From: DASXVX01 sp036504075
GTDB lineage: Bacteria > Bacillota > Sulfobacillia > Symbiobacteriales > Symbiobacteriaceae
Length of the DNA stretch: 64,000 nucleotides
Reading direction: 5' to 3'
Assembly: GCA_036504075.1 (NCBI GenBank)
Contig: DASXVX010000065.1
Coordinates: forward strand, 1 to 64,000
The notes under the pieces are model-generated. The model had not been told where the DNA came from. It saw nothing but the letters and a program-made list of their open reading frames with translations, and ran no database searches. This document shows, piece after piece, positions 1 through 7,774 of the stretch. How positions within the stretch are numbered: the first letter of the stretch is position 1; the number at the start of each line of letters is the position of its first letter. Position numbers and translations under genes: made by a program.

Positions 1-1
1 C

Positions 2-157
2 GTCTGGACCGGTGGCGGTACCATCATCGCCTGGTCTTCGCTGGTCGCCGTTGCCGGCTTCGCCGGCGTCTCCGCCGAAGAACTGGCCCGGAAAGCCTTC
101 ATCCCTGTGGTCACGGGCCTGGTGGTCGCCACGATCATCGCTGTGGTGATTTGGTAG
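2..157 (+). CDS. C-terminal end of a membrane transporter (partial)
   Basis: The window opens inside a reading frame that ends at TAG 155-157. The visible 51 residues are mostly hydrophobic: a segment rich in Gly, Thr, Ile, Ala and Val, a short polar loop containing EELARKAF, and a last membrane helix that ends in Trp. This is the pattern of the last two transmembrane helices of a secondary transporter. The family cannot be named from so little sequence. It lies directly upstream of the regulated catabolic block, so it may import that pathway's substrate, but this is inference from position only. Confidence 0.6.
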   Translation, partial: VWTGGGTIIAWSSLVAVAGFAGVSAEELARKAFIPVVTGLVVATIIAVVIW

Positions 158-460
158 CATAACGGATCCGGCATACCGCCGGGGAATCCGCCCGAGGGGA
201 TCAGCAGCGGTCGTCACCCGATGATCCCGGCTGGTCCCCTTTTGGCGAAACCGGAACAAAAAATCCCTGTACCCAGCAGGATTCCGATCAAAAGCGTGGA
301 AATCGCTATGTACAATCCACTCATCATTGATGAGGAGCGCCGAATCGCAGCGCAGCCCCTGAGCGTGCGATCGTATCAGATTAGGCCTTGGAAGGATATA
401 GTGGCGAGTCCGCAGAAACAATAGTGCGGCGGCTCGTCGGCAATGAGAGGTGGCGAGCGT
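158..460 (+). other. Intergenic leader with -10 element and operator
   Basis: This stretch has no convincing gene. A short open frame at 221-424 has no ribosome binding site and contains the operator palindrome, so it is probably not translated. A TACAAT hexamer at 311-316 could be a -10 element, although no good -35 element is seen 16-18 bp upstream. The operator at 320-334 follows it directly, and a ribosome binding site (445-453) leads into the gene at 461. Confidence 0.5.
320..334. promoter_or_regulatory. 15-bp palindromic operator, copy 1
   Basis: CTCATCATTGATGAG is a perfect palindrome of 7-bp half-sites around one central base. The same element recurs at 1716-1730 and, with one or two changes, at 5983-5997 and 6052-6066. 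It starts four bases after a TACAAT -10 element (311-316), a position that would block transcription. The size and symmetry fit GntR/FCD-family operators, and such a regulator is encoded at 930-1658. Confidence 0.75.
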
Positions 461-898
461 ATGGCAACAACGCATGACCCGTATGCCCGTAAACTGTTTG
501 ATAAGGACCCCTACTTCAGCAGCACCCCGGTTGTAGGCCGGCTCGTGGTCGTGCTGGACGGTCACATTCCCGAGCGGGGGTTGATTCTCATTAAACCGCC
601 CTCCCGTGCGGTCCAGAAGCACGAGGTCCATGAACTCATCCTCACCGATGAGGATGCCGTTCCGGGCAGCACGGTGCAGCGGGTCTGGTACACCGGGTTC
701 TTCGAGGTCCTGGAGGGCGGCATGGCGATCGTGGGGTCATCGGTAACGGTCGGCGGTCGGGAGATCGGCGTTCTGGCCGGATTCGACGAAACGCACCTGC
801 CCAATCATCTCAATATCGTCATCAAGACCGCCAGCCCTGCCACCGGCGCCGACATGCATCTGGCGCTGGGTGCTGCAGTAACCTTTGCTGGACGGTAG
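461..898 (+). CDS. Conserved-looking small protein of unknown function
   Basis: This encodes a 145-aa soluble protein that I do not recognise. I chose ATG 461 over the in-frame ATG 443 because GAGAGGTGG (445-453) gives a proper spacing only to 461. The sequence is rich in beta-type residues (runs such as RLVVVLDG and GLILIKPPS) and has neither a signal peptide nor membrane helices. It ends with a Gly/Ala-rich segment. It lies between the operator at 320-334 and the FCD regulator gene, 31 bp before the latter, so it probably shares a transcript with the regulator. It may serve the same catabolic pathway, for example as an accessory or sensing protein. Base composition matches the neighbouring genes. 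Confidence 0.7.
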   Translation: MATTHDPYARKLFDKDPYFSSTPVVGRLVVVLDGHIPERGLILIKPPSRAVQKHEVHELILTDEDAVPGSTVQRVWYTGFFEVLEGGMAIVGSSVTVGGREIGVLAGFDETHLPNHLNIVIKTASPATGADMHLALGAAVTFAGR

Positions 899-929
899 AT
901 AGAACCGAGGCAGGAAGTGAATAGGGATC

Positions 930-1658
930 GTGTCAGAAGGTACAGATCTTGAGTACTTGATCCTGAGCTTTTTGGGCCGAGCCGAAGGGCCGGTGGGATC
1001 CGGTGCCGTCTGTGATTGGCTCCGACAGGACGGCAACGAGATCAGCGAGGCGACAGTGGGCCGTTTTCTGCGCGAATTGGACTTCCGTGACCTCACCGAG
1101 CGGTCGGGCTTCCGGGGCCGGATTCTGACAGAGAAGGGGCAAGCCAGGTTAGCCGAGCTCCGGCACGAACGGAGTGTGGCGCTCTCCTCAACGGAGTTGA
1201 TGCGGGCGTTGCGGGCCAACAACGGCATCGAAGAGGTCGTGGGCGTTCTGGTCGCCCGGCGGGGACTGGAGCGGGAGATCGCTCGGCTGGCGGCTGTTTA
1301 CGCCACCGATCGGGATCTCGAGGCTCTGGAGGCGCTGGTTGACCGGTACGAGACGGTGGACCACCTGGGGGCGGCGGCCGAGGCGGATTTTGCCTTTCAC
1401 TCCCGCCTGGCTGAGGTCGCCGGCAACAAAGTACTACAGGCGGCTACCCGATTGATTCACGCTGAAGCTCAGGCGACAATGATCCCAGAGCAAATTCGCC
1501 GCAAGTTGAAGCCGCAACTCGGGCGGCAGCACCGGGAAATCCTGGAGGCGCTTAAGGTCCACGACCCGGATCGGGCCGAGAGCGCCATGGTTGGTCACCT
1601 TGACGGAATCATCGAAGCGGTTAAGCATCACGGCCTGCAGACCACGCCCTATCGATAA
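930..1658 (+). CDS. FCD-domain transcriptional regulator of the catabolic island
   Basis: This 242-aa DNA-binding regulator starts at GTG 930, with AGGAAGTGA at 912-920 as ribosome binding site. Residues 1-75 look like a winged helix, different from the usual GntR one (a helix-turn-helix near EISEATVGRFLREL). Residues 90-232 form an FCD ligand-binding domain with the expected metal or ligand ligands: D153 and H157 in ADFAFH, H201 in QHREIL, and H223 in VGHLDG. FCD regulators usually sense organic acids and repress catabolic operons. Four matching 15-bp palindromes lie upstream of this gene pair, the kor operon and the PLP-enzyme gene, which makes autoregulation and control of the whole island likely. 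Confidence 0.85.
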   Translation: MSEGTDLEYLILSFLGRAEGPVGSGAVCDWLRQDGNEISEATVGRFLRELDFRDLTERSGFRGRILTEKGQARLAELRHERSVALSSTELMRALRANNGIEEVVGVLVARRGLEREIARLAAVYATDRDLEALEALVDRYETVDHLGAAAEADFAFHSRLAEVAGNKVLQAATRLIHAEAQATMIPEQIRRKLKPQLGRQHREILEALKVHDPDRAESAMVGHLDGIIEAVKHHGLQTTPYR

Positions 1659-1671
1659 ATTCGAGCGGATG

Positions 1672-1701
1672 TTGACCCTGAAGTTGCAACCGCTGTAAAA
1701 C
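1672..1701 (+). promoter_or_regulatory. Candidate sigma70 promoter of the first kor operon
   Basis: TTGACC (1672-1677) and TAAAAC (1696-1701) are separated by 18 bp. Operator copy 2 begins 14 bp after the -10 element and would cover the start point. This geometry suggests repression when the FCD protein is bound. Confidence 0.5.
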
Positions 1702-1715
1702 AATCACTATGGCTC

Positions 1716-1730
1716 CTCATCAATGATGAG
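1716..1730. promoter_or_regulatory. 15-bp palindromic operator, copy 2
   Basis: CTCATCAATGATGAG is the exact reverse complement of copy 1 at 320-334. It lies between the candidate promoter at 1672-1701 and the kor operon start at 1791. Confidence 0.78.
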
Positions 1731-1790
1731 CGATTAGTACTACGAACAGACGGATGCGCACTGGAACGGTGGAAGAAGGAGGCGAAGCAA

Positions 1791-2936
1791 ATGTCGCTGA
1801 CTGCGCCCCCCCGGAGAAAGTTGCTTCAGGGCAACGAAGCGTGTGTGGAGGCTGCACTGGCTGTAGGTTGTAGGTTTTACGCCGGGTACCCGATCACTCC
1901 TTCCTCAGAAATCGCCGAGCTGATGTCGCGACGGCTGCCGCAGGCGGGTGGGATCTACATCCAGATGGAGGACGAAATCTCCAGTATTGCGGCGATCATC
2001 GGCGGTTCGCTTTCGGGTGCCAAACCCTTGACCGCCACCAGCGGCCCGGGTTTCAGCCTCATGCAGGAGAATCTGGGCTATGCCGCTCTGGCAGAGATTC
2101 CGCTGGTAATTGTGAACGTACAGCGAGTGGGCCCCAGCACCGGAATGGCGACGCTGCCGGCCCAGGGCGACGTGATGCAAGCGCGCTGGGGCACCCATGG
2201 CGATCATCCCGTCGTGGTTCTGAGCCCTTCAACGGTGGGGGAGTATTACAGCCTGACCGTTGAGGCCTTTAACATAGCGGAGGAACTGCGAGTCCCCGTT
2301 GTGATCCTGTCCGACGAAGTGGTCGCGCACATGCGCGAAATCGTCGACCTGCCCGACCCGGATGAGATCAAACTATCCCGCCGGCCACAGCCGGCCGTGC
2401 CCCCTGAACAGTACAAGCCCTATGCGACGACCAGCGATAACCTGGTACCCCCGATGGCGGCTTTTGGCGATGGCTACCTGTTCCATGTGACCGGACTCTA
2501 CCACGGTGAGGATGGTTTCCCCACCAACGATCCGAAGACCGCCTCGCAGTCGATCAGACGGTTACACGAGAAGTTGGACCGGGCAGCGGACCGGCTCATG
2601 CTGACCGATGAGTTGCTGATGGATGACGCCGACGTGGTCGTGATCGCCTATGGCTCATCGGCTCGGGCGGCCGCCAGCGCTGTGCAGTCGGCCCGGGAGC
2701 AAGGCGTGAAAGCCGGGCTGCTGAAGTTGAAGTGCCTGTGGCCCTTCCCGGCGGCCAAGGTGGCCGAGGTGGCGCAGCGGGCGCACCGGATTCTGGTCCC
2801 GGAAATGAACCTCGGACAGTTGGTCGGTGAAGTGGAGCGAGCGGCGGCGGGTAGAGCCCCGGTTCAACTGCTGACCAAGGTAGGCGGCGAACTCTTCGTA
2901 CCCGAAGAGATCCTCAAAGCCCTGTTGGAGGTGTAG
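1791..2936 (+). CDS. korA: 2-oxoacid:ferredoxin oxidoreductase, alpha subunit
   Basis: This 381-aa subunit belongs to a 2-oxoacid:ferredoxin oxidoreductase, which oxidatively decarboxylates a 2-oxoacid to acyl-CoA with reduction of ferredoxin. The N-terminal pyrimidine-binding domain carries the hallmark YAGYPITPSSEIAE (about residues 27-40), a TSGPGFSLM motif and NVQRVGPSTG. The C-terminal domain II starts near residue 280. ATG 1791 has AGAAGGAGG as ribosome binding site. It is the first gene of a tight alpha-gamma-delta-beta operon, the layout of 2-oxoglutarate or branched-chain oxoacid enzymes, but the substrate cannot be read from sequence. Operator copy 2 lies upstream. Confidence 0.9.
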   Translation: MSLTAPPRRKLLQGNEACVEAALAVGCRFYAGYPITPSSEIAELMSRRLPQAGGIYIQMEDEISSIAAIIGGSLSGAKPLTATSGPGFSLMQENLGYAALAEIPLVIVNVQRVGPSTGMATLPAQGDVMQARWGTHGDHPVVVLSPSTVGEYYSLTVEAFNIAEELRVPVVILSDEVVAHMREIVDLPDPDEIKLSRRPQPAVPPEQYKPYATTSDNLVPPMAAFGDGYLFHVTGLYHGEDGFPTNDPKTASQSIRRLHEKLDRAADRLMLTDELLMDDADVVVIAYGSSARAAASAVQSAREQGVKAGLLKLKCLWPFPAAKVAEVAQRAHRILVPEMNLGQLVGEVERAAAGRAPVQLLTKVGGELFVPEEILKALLEV

Positions 2937-2939
2937 CAC

Positions 2940-3488
2940 ATGCGTAGGGAAGTGCGGTTGGCCGGCACCGGCGGGCAGGGGTTGATTCTGGCGGGCATCG
3001 TGCTGGCAGAGGCAGCGGGACTGTACGACGGCAAGCAAGTGGTTCAGTCCCAGGTCTATGGCCCGGAATCCCGTGGCGGAGCCAGTCGGGCCGACGTGAT
3101 CGTGTCCGATCGGGCGATCGACTACCCGAAGGCGACCACCCCGGAGGCGCTGGTGGTGATGAGTGCCGAGGCCTACGCAAAGTTTGGGAAACAAGTGAAG
3201 CCGGACGGGGTTCTGCTCTACGACTCGGAACTGGTGCAGGTTGCCGCCGGACCGGCGCAAACGTTCGGTCTCCCGTTGACTCGGGTAGCCCGGGACGAAG
3301 TGGGCCGGGCCATTACCGCCAACATGATCGCTCTCGGCGCCTTGGTCGAACTGACCGGTATCGTGTCCAAGGAGGCCCTTGAAGCGGCCGCCGCCAGGCG
3401 GGCGCCCAAGGGAACCGTTGACATAAATCTGTCCGCGATTCGAAAAGGGTACGCCCTGGCGGGCGCTGCACGGGAGGTGGTCGTGTGA
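2940..3488 (+). CDS. korC: 2-oxoacid:ferredoxin oxidoreductase, gamma subunit
   Basis: This 182-aa gamma subunit has the typical start RLAGTGGQGLILAG (residues 6-19) and the motif QVYGPESRGGASRADVIVS, both characteristic of this family. It follows the alpha gene by three bases. Its stop overlaps the GTG start of the ferredoxin subunit (GTGA, 3485-3488), so the two are probably translationally coupled. No oddities were seen; the length is normal. Confidence 0.9.
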   Translation: MRREVRLAGTGGQGLILAGIVLAEAAGLYDGKQVVQSQVYGPESRGGASRADVIVSDRAIDYPKATTPEALVVMSAEAYAKFGKQVKPDGVLLYDSELVQVAAGPAQTFGLPLTRVARDEVGRAITANMIALGALVELTGIVSKEALEAAAARRAPKGTVDINLSAIRKGYALAGAAREVVV

Positions 3489-3739
3489 GCACCTCGGCGA
3501 AGGATGATGGCCGTGACGTCCGTCAGGAGCAAGTACTCGACTTGCCGGAGATCGCGATTAACCGGAAATGGTGCAAGGGGTGCGGTATCTGTATCGCCGT
3601 CTGCCCTCAGGATGTGTACACGGCCGATCGGGATGGCAAGCCGGTGATCGCACAACCGGACCTGTGCATCTGGTGCGAGCGGTGCGACATGTATTGTCCC
3701 GACTTTGCGATCAACCTGGCGGGCAAGAAGCTCTGGTGA
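3485..3739 (+). CDS. korD: 2-oxoacid:ferredoxin oxidoreductase, 2x[4Fe-4S] delta subunit
   Basis: This 84-aa bacterial-type ferredoxin subunit carries two cluster motifs, CKGCGICIAVCP and CIWCERCDMYCP, each with four cysteines. It would carry electrons from the TPP centre to free ferredoxin. The GTG start overlaps the gamma stop codon. Its position between gamma and beta matches four-subunit archaeal and clostridial Kor/Vor enzymes. Confidence 0.9.
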   Translation: MSTSAKDDGRDVRQEQVLDLPEIAINRKWCKGCGICIAVCPQDVYTADRDGKPVIAQPDLCIWCERCDMYCPDFAINLAGKKLW

Positions 3740-3754
3740 AAGGTGGCGGGCGGG

Positions 3755-4561
3755 ATGCAGACGATTAATTCGACGGCGCTAGTGCAACAGTACTTTCGGC
3801 CCAAGCTCCCGACCATCTGGTGCCCGGGCTGTGCCCATGGCATCGTCACCAAAGCGCTTGTCCATGCGGTGCGCGAACTCGACCTGGACCCGAAAAAGAC
3901 CGTTTTGGTTTCCGGAATCGGGTGTTCTTCACGGGCGACAGGCTACCTGGACTTCGGCACCGTCCACACGACCCACGGCCGGGCGCTGGCGTTCGCCACC
4001 GGCATCAAGCTGGCCAGGCCAGAGTTGACGGTGATCGTGATCAGCGGCGACGGCGATGCCTCGGCGATCGGCGGGAACCATTTGATCCACGCCTCCCGCC
4101 GCAACATCGACCTGACGCTGGTGGTCTACCAGAATGGCACTTACGGAATGACCGGCGGGCAGTATGCCCCGACCACCCGGACAGGCCAGATCACCACCAC
4201 CTCGGTAGGCGGACACGTCGAGCGCCCGTTTGATCTTTGCACCCTGGCCCAGGCGGCAGGGGCGACCTACGTGGCCCGATCCACGGCCTATCACTTCGAT
4301 ATGCTGTCCCGGCTAATCGTCAAGGGTGTCAGGCATAAGGGTTTCAGTTTTGTGGAAGCGATCAGCTCCTGTCCTACTTACGCCGGTCGTATGAACGGCA
4401 TGGAGACCGGGGCCGAGGCGTTGACATATATGCGGGAACACGCCGTTCCCTATGACGGCACTGGATCGGTAGCGCAAGGTAAATTCCCGATCGGAATCCT
4501 GCATGAATCACAGGCTCCGGAATGGCTGGAGGTATACCAACAGCAGGTGATCGGTCGCTAA
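3755..4561 (+). CDS. korB: 2-oxoacid:ferredoxin oxidoreductase, TPP-binding beta subunit
   Basis: This subunit binds thiamine pyrophosphate and one [4Fe-4S] cluster. Seen motifs are WCPGCAHG near the N-terminus, SGIGCSSR, the TPP/Mg motif GDGDASAIGGNH and the downstream YQNGTYGMTGGQ. A GTG at 3743 is in frame, but ATG 3755 is the better start because AAAGGTGG (3739-3746) lies eight bases before it and KorB proteins begin near this point; this gives 268 aa. It closes the first kor operon, and a 31-bp gap leads to the FAD-protein gene. Confidence 0.9.
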   Translation: MQTINSTALVQQYFRPKLPTIWCPGCAHGIVTKALVHAVRELDLDPKKTVLVSGIGCSSRATGYLDFGTVHTTHGRALAFATGIKLARPELTVIVISGDGDASAIGGNHLIHASRRNIDLTLVVYQNGTYGMTGGQYAPTTRTGQITTTSVGGHVERPFDLCTLAQAAGATYVARSTAYHFDMLSRLIVKGVRHKGFSFVEAISSCPTYAGRMNGMETGAEALTYMREHAVPYDGTGSVAQGKFPIGILHESQAPEWLEVYQQQVIGR

Positions 4562-4592
4562 CAGATTCCAATTACTAAGGAGGACTCGGCAA

Positions 4593-5888
4593 ATGACGAA
4601 GGTAGTAGTCGTAGGCGGCGGTTGGTCTGGTTGCGGAGCGGCTCTGGCTGCGGTTAAGGCCGGTGCGGATGTCACGCTGGTGGAGCGGACGGACTCGCTC
4701 CTCGGGACCGGCCTCGTCGGTGGCATCATGCGGAACAACGGCCGCTTCACCGCCACGGAAGAGATGTTTGCCATGGGCGCGGGAGAACTGTTCGATGCCT
4801 GCGACCGGATTTCCACCCACCGGAACATCGAATTCCCCGACCACAAGCATGCCACCCTTTACAACGTCAGCCTGATCGAGCCCGAAATCCGCCGCATTCT
4901 GGTCGAGGCCGGCGTCAAGATCCTTGACCAGGTCCGCATCTCCGGCGTCAAGATGGAAGGCAAGAAGATCCTGGCCGTCAGCGTGAAGGGCGAGCCCCCC
5001 ATCACCGGCGACGTTTTCATCGACACCACCGGCAGCGCCGGACCTCCCGGAAACTGCACCAAGTACGGCGAGGGCTGCGCAATGTGCGTGCTCCGTTGCC
5101 CGACCTTCGGTGGCCGTGTCAGCCTCGCTGCCCTCGCTGGTGTTGAGGAGCGCATGGCCGTCAATGCCGAAGGCAAGATCGGCGCGATGAGCGGTTCCTG
5201 CAAGCTGAACAAGGACTCGCTGGCCCCGTGGGTCGTGGAGGAGCTGGAGCGGACCGGCAAGATTGTCATCCCCATCCCGGCCGAGAAGATCAACAAGGAC
5301 AAGCTGACGAAGAAGGCTTGCCAGCAGTACGCCGGCGCCGCCTTTGCCGACAACGCTGTCATCCTCGACACCGGCCATGCCAAGCTGATGACCTCGTACA
5401 TGCCGCTGGATACGCTCCATTCCATCCCCGGCCTGGAGAAGGCCCGCTTTGTCGATCCCTACTCTGGCAGCCTCGGCAACTCCATGCGCTACCTGGCCAT
5501 GGCGCCCCACGACGTGGCTCTGAAAGTAAAGAATGTTGAGAACCTGTTCTGCGGCGGCGAGAAGGCCGGCCCCCTCGTCGGCCACACCGAAGCCATGGTC
5601 ACCGGTACCCTCGCTGGGTACAACGCCGTGCGCTACGCTGAGGGACTTGAACTCATCACCATCCCCACCAGCCTTGCGGTTGGCGACGCCATCGCCCTCG
5701 TGACTGCCAAGGCTGACGAGGAGCTCGGCTGGAGCGTCAAGTACACCTTCTCGGGCTCCGTCTACTTCACCCGGATGAAGGAACTGGGCCTGTACACCAC
5801 CGATATCGCCGTCATCAAGGAGAAGGTCAAGGCCGCCGGCATGGAGGGTATCTTCAACCAGAAGATCGCCAAGTCGGTCGCCGTCTAA
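4593..5888 (+). CDS. FAD-dependent oxidoreductase with a cysteine cluster
   Basis: This 431-aa flavoprotein starts with a clear dinucleotide-binding motif (VVVVGGGWSGCGAALAA, then VTLVER). A second FAD-contacting region lies near NLFCGGEKAGPLVGHTEA (about residues 317-334). In between, C155, C162, C165 and C169 (GCAMCVLRCP) form a CxxCxxxC pattern that could hold an iron-sulfur cluster or redox thiols. The fold resembles TrmFO/GidA-type or FAD_oxidored proteins, but the exact family is not recognised. The start ATG has AAGGAGG. It probably continues the kor transcript and could pass electrons between the pathway and ferredoxin (inference). No tRNA-modification partner genes lie nearby. Confidence 0.75.
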   Translation: MTKVVVVGGGWSGCGAALAAVKAGADVTLVERTDSLLGTGLVGGIMRNNGRFTATEEMFAMGAGELFDACDRISTHRNIEFPDHKHATLYNVSLIEPEIRRILVEAGVKILDQVRISGVKMEGKKILAVSVKGEPPITGDVFIDTTGSAGPPGNCTKYGEGCAMCVLRCPTFGGRVSLAALAGVEERMAVNAEGKIGAMSGSCKLNKDSLAPWVVEELERTGKIVIPIPAEKINKDKLTKKACQQYAGAAFADNAVILDTGHAKLMTSYMPLDTLHSIPGLEKARFVDPYSGSLGNSMRYLAMAPHDVALKVKNVENLFCGGEKAGPLVGHTEAMVTGTLAGYNAVRYAEGLELITIPTSLAVGDAIALVTAKADEELGWSVKYTFSGSVYFTRMKELGLYTTDIAVIKEKVKAAGMEGIFNQKIAKSVAV

Positions 5889-5926
5889 ACAAAGGCCATC
5901 CAGGCCACTATCTCCTAAATAAAATT

Positions 5927-5951
5927 CCCAGTGAGAAGGGATCTCGCTGGG
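5927..5951 (+). terminator. Hairpin after the FAD-oxidoreductase gene
   Basis: CCCAGTGAGA (5927-5936) pairs with TCTCGCTGGG (5942-5951) around a 5-base loop, giving a 10-bp stem with one G-T pair. No T-run follows, so it may stabilise the upstream mRNA or act as a weak terminator. Confidence 0.5.
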
Positions 5952-5982
5952 CCAGGGCGAAATCTTTCGCTAGGCGAAGGTA

Positions 5983-5997
5983 CTCATTAGTGATGAG
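5983..5997. promoter_or_regulatory. 15-bp palindromic operator, copy 3
   Basis: CTCATTAGTGATGAG matches the consensus CTCATCA-N-TGATGAG with one change in the left half-site. It sits in the 397-bp gap before the PLP-enzyme gene, 69 bp upstream of copy 4. Confidence 0.65.
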
Positions 5998-6051
5998 CGG
6001 CCGGGTTCAGTCTCCCCGGGTAACACCGGGGCGCTGGGCTGCTCATAGGTG

Positions 6052-6066
6052 CTCATCGCTGATGAG
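6052..6066. promoter_or_regulatory. 15-bp palindromic operator, copy 4
   Basis: CTCATCGCTGATGAG matches the consensus with one change in the left half-site. A spacing of 69 bp between the centres of copies 3 and 4 is between six and seven helical turns, so two dimers could interact by looping or cooperative binding. Confidence 0.65.
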
Positions 6067-6285
6067 TGGAGATTGCCGGTGTTGACCGGTGATGGATCCA
6101 GAACTCTGGTCCGGCTGCTACCGGGCAACTGGTCTCAGGCTCGGGATTGCATCAACGGTAGTTGGTGTGAAGAGGTCTGCGCCAAGCGCGGCATACTAGC
6201 GAGGTTCCGGTGCGAGGCTCGACCGTCTGGGTCGTGCCCTCGGGGAGAGAATCCAAATGAGTGTATCGGAGGTCTGAAAAAGAAC
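6067..6285 (+). other. Long structured 5' leader of the PLP-enzyme gene
   Basis: This untranslated stretch precedes ATG 6286. It is open in the same frame, but the upstream codons have no ribosome binding site and no family-like sequence. A hairpin is visible: GAGG...CGACC (6214-6224) pairs with GGTCG...CCTC (6230-6241). I looked for a cobalamin riboswitch B12-box and a T-box and found neither. The only ribosome binding site is GGAGGT at 6268-6273. Confidence 0.45.
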
Positions 6286-7749
6286 ATGAGCAAGTACAGC
6301 TACAAGTTCCAGATGTACAAGGCCCTTCAGATGGCCACCCCGCAGATTTACGCCGACGCCAAGAAGGCGGCCGATGAGATCGGCATTCCCAAGGAGATCC
6401 GGGGCAAGTTCGGCCTGACCGGCGCCATCTCCGGCTGCCCGGCCCCCTTGCGGCGTGATATCATGGAGGCGTCCGAGAAGGGCGCCACCGAAGTGATTCC
6501 GCTCGCGTCCCTGGTCGAGAAGCTCCGCGAAGTGGTCAAGTCCGTCTACGGCGACCAGTGGGAGCCGATTCCGGTCTCTACCTGCGAGGCCGCTCTGTGG
6601 ACCAGCTTCGACACCCTGTTCACCCCGCCCAACCTGGGCCGCGGCGACAACTACCGCACCCGTTATATCGTGCCCCTGGAGAAGCATCTGCACCACCAGG
6701 GTGGCTACGGCCGCCCGTTCCCGGCCAAGTACAAGGACCAGGTCGCTGACCGTGGCACCACCGCCGGCGAGCTCGGCTTCTACGGCAAGCGCCAGAACAA
6801 CCTCGACACCGTCATGGTGCCGCTGGAGGGCGCCGATTACTCTGTGCACGGCATCAAGGCCTGGCCGGCGTTCCAGCTGACCAAGGTAAATGCCGAGGCC
6901 TCTGCCAAGCGGATCGCCAAGGTCGCCGCCGAGCAGGTCACCATGCTGTCCGGCTTCTCCTCCCTGGCCTACGACACCCCTGGATACGGCTACGGCGAAA
7001 AGGATGCGAAGGGTACCCCGGTTCTGCAGAAGCGGATCGCTGAGATCGCCAAGTCCTACAACGTGCCTTACGTCATGGACAACGCCTGGGGCCTGCCCTT
7101 CGTCGGCACCAACCCTAACGAAGTCGGTTGCGACGTCATGTGCTACGCCATGGACAAGGCGACCGGCGCTGCGACCTCCGGCCTGATCATCGCCAAGGAA
7201 GACGTCGGCACCCAGTTGCGTCGGGCGCTTGGCCTCGCCGGCGACCGCTACGGCACCACCGCTTCCTACGGCAAGGCTGCTTACGTCACTTTCGATCCGG
7301 GCAAGGAAGCCCTCCTGACCCAGATCGCCGCCCTGGAGGCCCTGCGTGACCGGCCCCAGCTGCTCACCAAGCCGGTCGACGACCTGTACAAGATTGTCAC
7401 CGAAGAACTGAAGGCGCTGCCCGCCGCTCTGCGAGACAAGCTGCTGGTCACCAAGTCCTACAACTCGACCACGGTCGAGATCAACTACGAAGCCACCTGG
7501 GCTGACGGCCAGATGGGCCTGCCGATCTTCCCGATCGAAGATATGTACGCCGGGTCGAACATCTTCCAGACCGGCTGCGCCCAGATGGGCATCATCCCGA
7601 CCATCGCTTACGACGGCAACATCTTCATCTCCCCGGGCCTGGGCACCTCGGACTACGAGGGCAACCTGATGGAGAAGGAGACCCGTTACGCCGTGAAGGG
7701 CCTCATCGCCCTGCTCGATATCGTCGCGAAGTTCGTCGGTTTCTACTAG
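6286..7749 (+). CDS. PLP-dependent (fold-type I) lyase/transferase, unknown substrate
   Basis: This 487-aa enzyme shows the two key features of PLP fold-type I enzymes: an Asp in YVMDNAWG (to pair with the pyridine nitrogen) and, about 40 residues later, a candidate Schiff-base Lys in YAMDKATGAATSGLII. The DK-x-x-GA-x-x-SG pattern recalls SelA and related proteins more than tryptophanase or tyrosine phenol-lyase. ATG 6286 follows GGAGGT (6268-6273, somewhat long spacing of 12); an upstream ATG at 6049 would read through an operator and is rejected. The gene is preceded by two operator copies and followed directly by the B12-mutase genes. It may remove ammonia or a leaving group from the pathway amino acid (inference). 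Confidence 0.7.
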   Translation: MSKYSYKFQMYKALQMATPQIYADAKKAADEIGIPKEIRGKFGLTGAISGCPAPLRRDIMEASEKGATEVIPLASLVEKLREVVKSVYGDQWEPIPVSTCEAALWTSFDTLFTPPNLGRGDNYRTRYIVPLEKHLHHQGGYGRPFPAKYKDQVADRGTTAGELGFYGKRQNNLDTVMVPLEGADYSVHGIKAWPAFQLTKVNAEASAKRIAKVAAEQVTMLSGFSSLAYDTPGYGYGEKDAKGTPVLQKRIAEIAKSYNVPYVMDNAWGLPFVGTNPNEVGCDVMCYAMDKATGAATSGLIIAKEDVGTQLRRALGLAGDRYGTTASYGKAAYVTFDPGKEALLTQIAALEALRDRPQLLTKPVDDLYKIVTEELKALPAALRDKLLVTKSYNSTTVEINYEATWADGQMGLPIFPIEDMYAGSNIFQTGCAQMGIIPTIAYDGNIFISPGLGTSDYEGNLMEKETRYAVKGLIALLDIVAKFVGFY

Positions 7750-7774
7750 GCCTATATGTAGGAGGTGTTGGCGC

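Noticed and set aside
221..424. Open frame of 67 codons before the first small gene
   Set aside because: No ribosome binding site, unconvincing composition, and it contains the -10 element and operator palindrome.
6049..6285. 79-codon N-terminal extension of the PLP enzyme
   Set aside because: No Shine-Dalgarno at 6049, the first codons lie in operator copy 4, and the conserved-looking protein starts at 6286.
6067..6285. Cobalamin riboswitch before the B12-related operon
   Set aside because: I looked for the B12 box and the conserved core in this leader and in the gap before 10961 and found neither.
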